A stretch of DNA of 64,000 nt from Bacteroidales bacterium (GTDB taxonomy: Bacteria > Bacteroidota > Bacteroidia > Bacteroidales > UBA932). The translations under genes and the position numbers were made by a program. This document shows positions 60,461 through 64,000 of the stretch, in pieces; position 1 is the first letter of the stretch, and each line of letters starts with the position of its first letter. The stretch is taken from contig JAFUFS010000018.1 in the NCBI GenBank assembly GCA_017469745.1, positions 1 to 64,000 of the forward strand, given 5' to 3'. The notes under the pieces are model-generated. The model saw only the letters and a list, made by a program, of their open reading frames with translations, was not told the origin of the DNA and made no database searches.

Positions 60461-62859
60461 CAAGAAGGATAACCACCCTGCTGCTCATCCTCGCCACGGC
60501 GGCCGGAGCAGCGGCCCAGGACAGGATCACAGTCGATCCCGGCAAGATAATCAACCATGTAAGTCCCCTGCTCTACGGTTCGGGGATGGAGGACGTGAAC
60601 CACGAAGTCTACGGAGGAATCTACAACCAGAGGATCTTCGGCGAGAGTTTCGAGGAGGGCGCGGACGTGATCCGGATCACCGGCTTCACCCGCTTTGATT
60701 CAATCTGGCACGGAGTGGGCGACAGGGTCTACCCGACCGTCAACAATTCCTCGGCTAAACTAATGATGGACGAGCCTGAGACCGGCAAGGGCAAGGTCTC
60801 GGTGGACATCCGTTTCGAAAGCATACGCCCCGGAACTGCCGGCCTCTTCCTCCACGCATCAGGAGCAAAGGAAGGCCCGGAGAACATCAAAGGCTACGAA
60901 TTCGGCATCTCTGCCGTTGGCAACCGTTTCACTCTCTGGAAGGTGGACGGCGGCCGCAGGGAGATCGGCGCCGTCAACCTCCGTTTCGATCCCTGGGACT
61001 GGCACAATCTTGAGATCGAATTCGACGGAGCCAGGTTCAACGTCAAGATGGACGGGGAACTGATCTTCGTGGCCAATGACAAGGACACCCCCTTCCTGAA
61101 AGGCCAGCTCGGCCTCAGGACCCGCAGTGCCGACGCTTCCTTCAGAAGGCTCCGCCTCTCCGACGGCAACGGCTCCCGGGACATTGCCCTCAACTTCGAG
61201 AACGAAGCCCAGGTGAGCTCGATGTGGAGGCCCTACACGACGAATGCTTCTGACTCTTCCTTCGCTCTCGACCGCGAGAATCCTTATAACGGAGGGCAGT
61301 GCCAGATGGTGGAAAACCGCGGCTCAGGCCGGGTCGGGGTCTCCAACATGAGCCTGAACCACTGGGGAATAGGCCTAAAGAAGGGACAGGTGTTCAAGGG
61401 AGAATTCTTCGCCAGAGGAAACGCCTCCAAGATCATGGTAGCCCTGCAGGACGAGGACGGGACCAAGGAATATGCCCTCGCGAGGGTCGGTTCCGTGTCC
61501 GGAGGCTGGAAGAAATATTCATTCACCCTGAAGTCCGGAGCAGCCGATCCCAAGGCCCGCTTCGCGATCTTCATCGAAGGGAAGGGAAAAGTCTGGCTGG
61601 ACCAGGTGACTCTGATGGGCACCGGTGACGACCTCTTCAAAGGCCTTCCTTTCAGGGCCGACATCGCCCAGGGTCTCATCGACGAAGGCCTGACCTTCCT
61701 CCGCTACGGAGGTTCGATGACCAACGCCAAGGAATATTCATTCAAGCAGATGACAGGGCCGCGCGACCGCCGCCAGCCCTACCGCGGCCAGTGGTACCAC
61801 TTCGGCACCAACGGTTTCGGAATAGTCGAATTCGTCCAAGTGGCAGAGGCCTGCGGCTTCACCCCTTCCTTCGCAGTCAACATGGAAGAGGATCCCGAGA
61901 CCATGGCCTTCATGGTTGAATACCTCAACGGCTCGTCCGAGACCGAAGGCGGACGCCGGAGGGTGGCCGACGGGCATCCCGAGCCCTACGGGGTCAAGTA
62001 CATCGAACTCGGCAACGAAGAGTGCATCTTCTGGACGATAAAGGAAAACTACCAGCACTACATCGACCGTTTCAACCTCCTTGCCGATGCCATGCTGAAA
62101 GTCGATCCTTCACTTGAACTCGTCTGCTCGGCCTGGTGGAGGCCGGACCTGAAGCCCCTGATGGAAATGGTCTTCAAGGGTGTCGACGGGAAGGCCGCCT
62201 GGTGGGATCTCCACACGACCACGGACTCCTTTGCAGCCGCCCTCAGGGTCGATCCTACACTGGACCAGATGAAGGAGTGGTTCCTCGAATGGAATCCTGA
62301 CACCAAGATGCGGATTGCCATCTTCGAAGAGAACGGAGCTACCCACAACGTGGAAAGGATGCTCGGGCACGTGGTCAACCAGAACGCTGTACGCCGCCAC
62401 GGAGACTGGGTCCTTACATCGAGCGCAGCAAACGCCCTGGAGCCCTATCTCCAGAACGACAACGCCTGGAACCAGGGACAGGTCTTCTTTACTCCGACCC
62501 AGGTCTGGGGCATGCCACCGTTCCATGCCCAGAAGATGGCCTCCTCACACCACCAGAACAACCTTGTGGAAAGCAAGGTGGAAGGAGGACTTGACGTCAC
62601 TGCTACCGTCAGCGATGACGGGGACTGCGTGATCCTCCACATCGCCAACCTTTCAGACAAGGGCATCCCTGTTGAAGCCGTGATCAAGGGATTCGAGAGG
62701 CCTTTTTCCATTAAGGAAATTTCCCTCAGCGGAGGCCTCAAGGATGTCAACTCACCCGCTGATCCTGAAAAGATTTCACCGATTGAACGAAAAATCGACA
62801 ATCTCGGTGCAATCTTTGCAAAGCCTTATTCATACACCCTTGTTGAGGTGCAGAAATAA
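60457..62859 (+). CDS. GH51-type alpha-L-arabinofuranosidase
   Basis: An 800-residue secreted enzyme (signal MTRRITTLLLILATAAGAAA). An LamG/CBM-like segment occupies about residues 110-390 (WDWHNLEIEFDGARFNVKMD); the TIM barrel follows with the acid/base Glu521 in ELGNEE and a probable nucleophile Glu624 or Glu625 in IAIFEENG, and a C-terminal beta sandwich (CVILHIANLSDKGIP). This is the GH51 layout. It should release terminal arabinofuranose from plant polysaccharides. Start overlaps the porter stop (ATGA). Confidence 0.88.
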   Translation: MTRRITTLLLILATAAGAAAQDRITVDPGKIINHVSPLLYGSGMEDVNHEVYGGIYNQRIFGESFEEGADVIRITGFTRFDSIWHGVGDRVYPTVNNSSAKLMMDEPETGKGKVSVDIRFESIRPGTAGLFLHASGAKEGPENIKGYEFGISAVGNRFTLWKVDGGRREIGAVNLRFDPWDWHNLEIEFDGARFNVKMDGELIFVANDKDTPFLKGQLGLRTRSADASFRRLRLSDGNGSRDIALNFENEAQVSSMWRPYTTNASDSSFALDRENPYNGGQCQMVENRGSGRVGVSNMSLNHWGIGLKKGQVFKGEFFARGNASKIMVALQDEDGTKEYALARVGSVSGGWKKYSFTLKSGAADPKARFAIFIEGKGKVWLDQVTLMGTGDDLFKGLPFRADIAQGLIDEGLTFLRYGGSMTNAKEYSFKQMTGPRDRRQPYRGQWYHFGTNGFGIVEFVQVAEACGFTPSFAVNMEEDPETMAFMVEYLNGSSETEGGRRRVADGHPEPYGVKYIELGNEECIFWTIKENYQHYIDRFNLLADAMLKVDPSLELVCSAWWRPDLKPLMEMVFKGVDGKAAWWDLHTTTDSFAAALRVDPTLDQMKEWFLEWNPDTKMRIAIFEENGATHNVERMLGHVVNQNAVRRHGDWVLTSSAANALEPYLQNDNAWNQGQVFFTPTQVWGMPPFHAQKMASSHHQNNLVESKVEGGLDVTATVSDDGDCVILHIANLSDKGIPVEAVIKGFERPFSIKEISLSGGLKDVNSPADPEKISPIERKIDNLGAIFAKPYSYTLVEVQK

Positions 62860-62876
62860 TTACTTTTTTCAAAGAA

Positions 62877-63428
62877 ATGGAAAAACTCAATCATCCCGCA
62901 ATTCTGGTCGTTGACATGCTCAACGACTTCGTGACCGGCGCACTCGCCTGCGACCGTGGAAAGGCTATCGTCCCTGCAACCGCACGCCTTCTCAGGGCAG
63001 CGCGAGAGAAGGGTGTCCCTGTGATCTTCTGCAACGACGCCCATCTGCCCGGTATCGATCGCGAACTCCTCATCTGGGGAGACCATGCAATTGCCGGAAC
63101 CCCCGGTGCCCAAGTCATTCCGGAGCTTGAACTCTGCGAGAAGGACTTCGTCGTTCCGAAGCGCCGTTACAGCGGCTTCTTCCAGACAGACCTGGACATC
63201 CTGCTCAAGGAACTCGGAGTCAAGACCGTAATCATGACCGGTCTCCATGCCCACATGTGCGTCAGGCACACTTCCGCCGACGCTTTCTGCCTCGGCTACG
63301 ACGTGGTCGTCGCAAAGGAAGCCACCGACTCCTTCACGGAGGAGGACTACCTCAACGGTCTCGCCTACCTCAAGACCTGCTACGGAGCGGACGCCTATTC
63401 CAACGACGAGCTTATCGCCGCAATGTAG
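62877..63428 (+). CDS. Isochorismatase-family cysteine hydrolase
   Basis: A 183-residue cytoplasmic enzyme. The catalytic triad is visible: Asp13 in LVVDMLNDFV, Lys95 in VVPKRRYSGF and Cys128 in HAHMCVRHT. This is the nicotinamidase/isochorismatase fold; members hydrolyse amides such as nicotinamide, ureides or biurets. A metal site for nicotinamidase is not obvious, so the substrate remains open. It begins 17 nt after the GH51 gene, but a functional link to sugar use is not apparent. Confidence 0.88.
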   Translation: MEKLNHPAILVVDMLNDFVTGALACDRGKAIVPATARLLRAAREKGVPVIFCNDAHLPGIDRELLIWGDHAIAGTPGAQVIPELELCEKDFVVPKRRYSGFFQTDLDILLKELGVKTVIMTGLHAHMCVRHTSADAFCLGYDVVVAKEATDSFTEEDYLNGLAYLKTCYGADAYSNDELIAAM

Positions 63429-63449
63429 CTCCAGGTTCTTTTGGAACAG

Positions 63450-63857
63450 ATGAAACATATCGAAGTGGTCGCCGCGGTCATCCGTAAAGGCGACCACATT
63501 TTTGCTACCCAGAGGGGTTACGGGGACTTCAAGGACTGGTGGGAATTCCCCGGCGGGAAGATGGAACCGGGAGAATCCAGGGAAGAGGCCCTCGCCAGGG
63601 AGATCCGCGAAGAACTGTCGGCGGAAATCCGGATCGAGAAGCACCTGAAAACCGTGGAGTGGGACTATCCGGCCTTCCACCTGACGCTTCACTGCTTCCT
63701 GTGCTCATTGGCCACGGAAGGAATGCACCTCAACGAGCACGAAGCCGCAAGGTGGCTGGACAGCAAGTCAATATATTCAGTGAACTGGCTCCCGGCCGAC
63801 GAGGACATCCTCCCGCTTATTGCTGAAGAACTGTCCTCTTCGCCTCAGGAGTCATGA
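63450..63857 (+). CDS. Nudix hydrolase (MutT/8-oxo-dGTP diphosphatase type)
   Basis: A 135-residue enzyme starting MKHIEVVAAVIRKGDHIFAT. The Nudix box is complete: GGKMEPGESREEALAREIRE and EL, split here, matching GX5EX7REUXEEXGU. WWEFPGGK and W at LDSKSIYSVNWLPADEDILP are typical of MutT-like (d)NTP pyrophosphohydrolases that remove oxidised nucleotides. The ATG at 63450 is preferred over a TTG at 63441. Its end overlaps the convergent DUF3298 gene by about 40 nt. Confidence 0.9.
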   Translation: MKHIEVVAAVIRKGDHIFATQRGYGDFKDWWEFPGGKMEPGESREEALAREIREELSAEIRIEKHLKTVEWDYPAFHLTLHCFLCSLATEGMHLNEHEAARWLDSKSIYSVNWLPADEDILPLIAEELSSSPQES

Positions 63858-64000
63858 AAGGGGCTATCTCATTGAAAGGCACCACGAAGGAGGGCATGCC
63901 CTCAGCGTAGCTGGCGATCTCATACTGCTGGTAGGTGAAAACCAGACCGTCCTTCGAAGGGAAGGGTTCCCAGCCAGGAAGCGGAATTATTCCGTCCTCG
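63817..64000 (-). CDS. DUF3298/RsiV-like protein, C-terminal end (partial)
   Basis: Sixty complete codons to the window edge on the minus strand: GIIPLPGWEPFPSKDGLVF, TYQQYEIASYAEGMPSFV and VPFNEIAPFMTPEAKR. The YQQYEIA-(x)-Y-(x)-G-x-P-x-F-x-VP-(x)-E-I-x-P-(x)-L/M-T stretch is the conserved end of DUF3298 domains, found with DUF4163 in secreted proteins related to RsiV and peptidoglycan-associated functions. The N-terminus is outside the window. Its last 41 nt overlap the Nudix gene on the other strand. Confidence 0.75.
   Translation of the reverse strand, partial: EDGIIPLPGWEPFPSKDGLVFTYQQYEIASYAEGMPSFVVPFNEIAPFMTPEAKRTVLQQ

Overview
The window looks like chromosomal DNA of a Bacteroidota species, most likely order Bacteroidales with a fairly GC-rich genome. 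Supporting signs are promoters of the Bacteroidota form TTG-N19-TAnnTTTG, a ribosomal protein S16 with a long Ala/Glu/Lys tail, the thr-tyr-gly-thr tRNA run in front of tuf, and Bacteroidota families such as FISUMP, fimbrillin-like, DUF4465 and BspA repeats. The genus cannot be fixed from the sequence.

Layout. 1-123: tail of an IS5-type transposase. 314-5341: efflux operon (outer-membrane factor, HlyD adaptor, two ABC-2 permeases, no ATPase). 5354-11511: L-rhamnose block, with two class II aldolase proteins and a PHP-domain protein facing a GH78 rhamnosidase. About 11.6-19.4 kb: an AT-richer inserted element abutting tRNA-Leu, carrying a plasmid-type replication initiator, a NUMOD3-like small protein, a 42-aa peptide gene, a large BspA/FISUMP surface lipoprotein, an XRE regulator and two serine recombinases. 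19.4-20.7 kb: tRNA-Leu, rpsP, rimM. 20.7-32.2 kb: one long minus-strand run, read from 32.2 kb downwards: three transporters, a DapE-like peptidase, lysC, dapB, dapA, dapD, dapF, a DUF4465 lipoprotein and a DUF975 membrane protein. 32.3-34.2 kb: dxs. 34.2-47.2 kb: translation/transcription core (four tRNAs, tuf, tRNA-Trp, secE, nusG, rplK, rplA, rplJ, rplL, rpoB, rpoC). 47.3-52.3 kb: a five-gene surface operon with a beta-helix carbohydrate-binding lipoprotein, a small secreted protein, a VTC-domain polymerase, a DUF4956 membrane protein and a DUF2490 outer-membrane protein. 52.3-56.2 kb: a second GH78 and a propeller/nuclease-fold lipoprotein. 56.3-63.9 kb: glycyl-radical activase and enzyme, sugar porter, GH51 arabinofuranosidase, isochorismatase-type hydrolase and Nudix hydrolase. 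The window ends inside a DUF3298 protein.

How the parts fit. Two blocks deal with plant-type sugars. In the first, GH78 would release rhamnose and the aldolase/dehydrogenase would split rhamnulose-1-phosphate and process lactaldehyde. In the second, GH51 would release arabinose-type sugars, the porter import a monosaccharide, and a glycyl-radical enzyme of unknown substrate act on a downstream product. The lysine run encodes most of the succinylase route to meso-diaminopimelate, co-directional with three exporter- or importer-like membrane proteins.

Most notable points: the tRNA-Leu element, whose large recombinase reads through the tRNA terminator and stops inside the tRNA gene; a structured RNA-like locus beside its Rep gene; the VTC/DUF4956/beta-helix operon; the unassigned glycyl-radical enzyme; and a 26-bp dispersed repeat that sits in frame inside dapF and a transporter gene and also in a hairpin after tuf.
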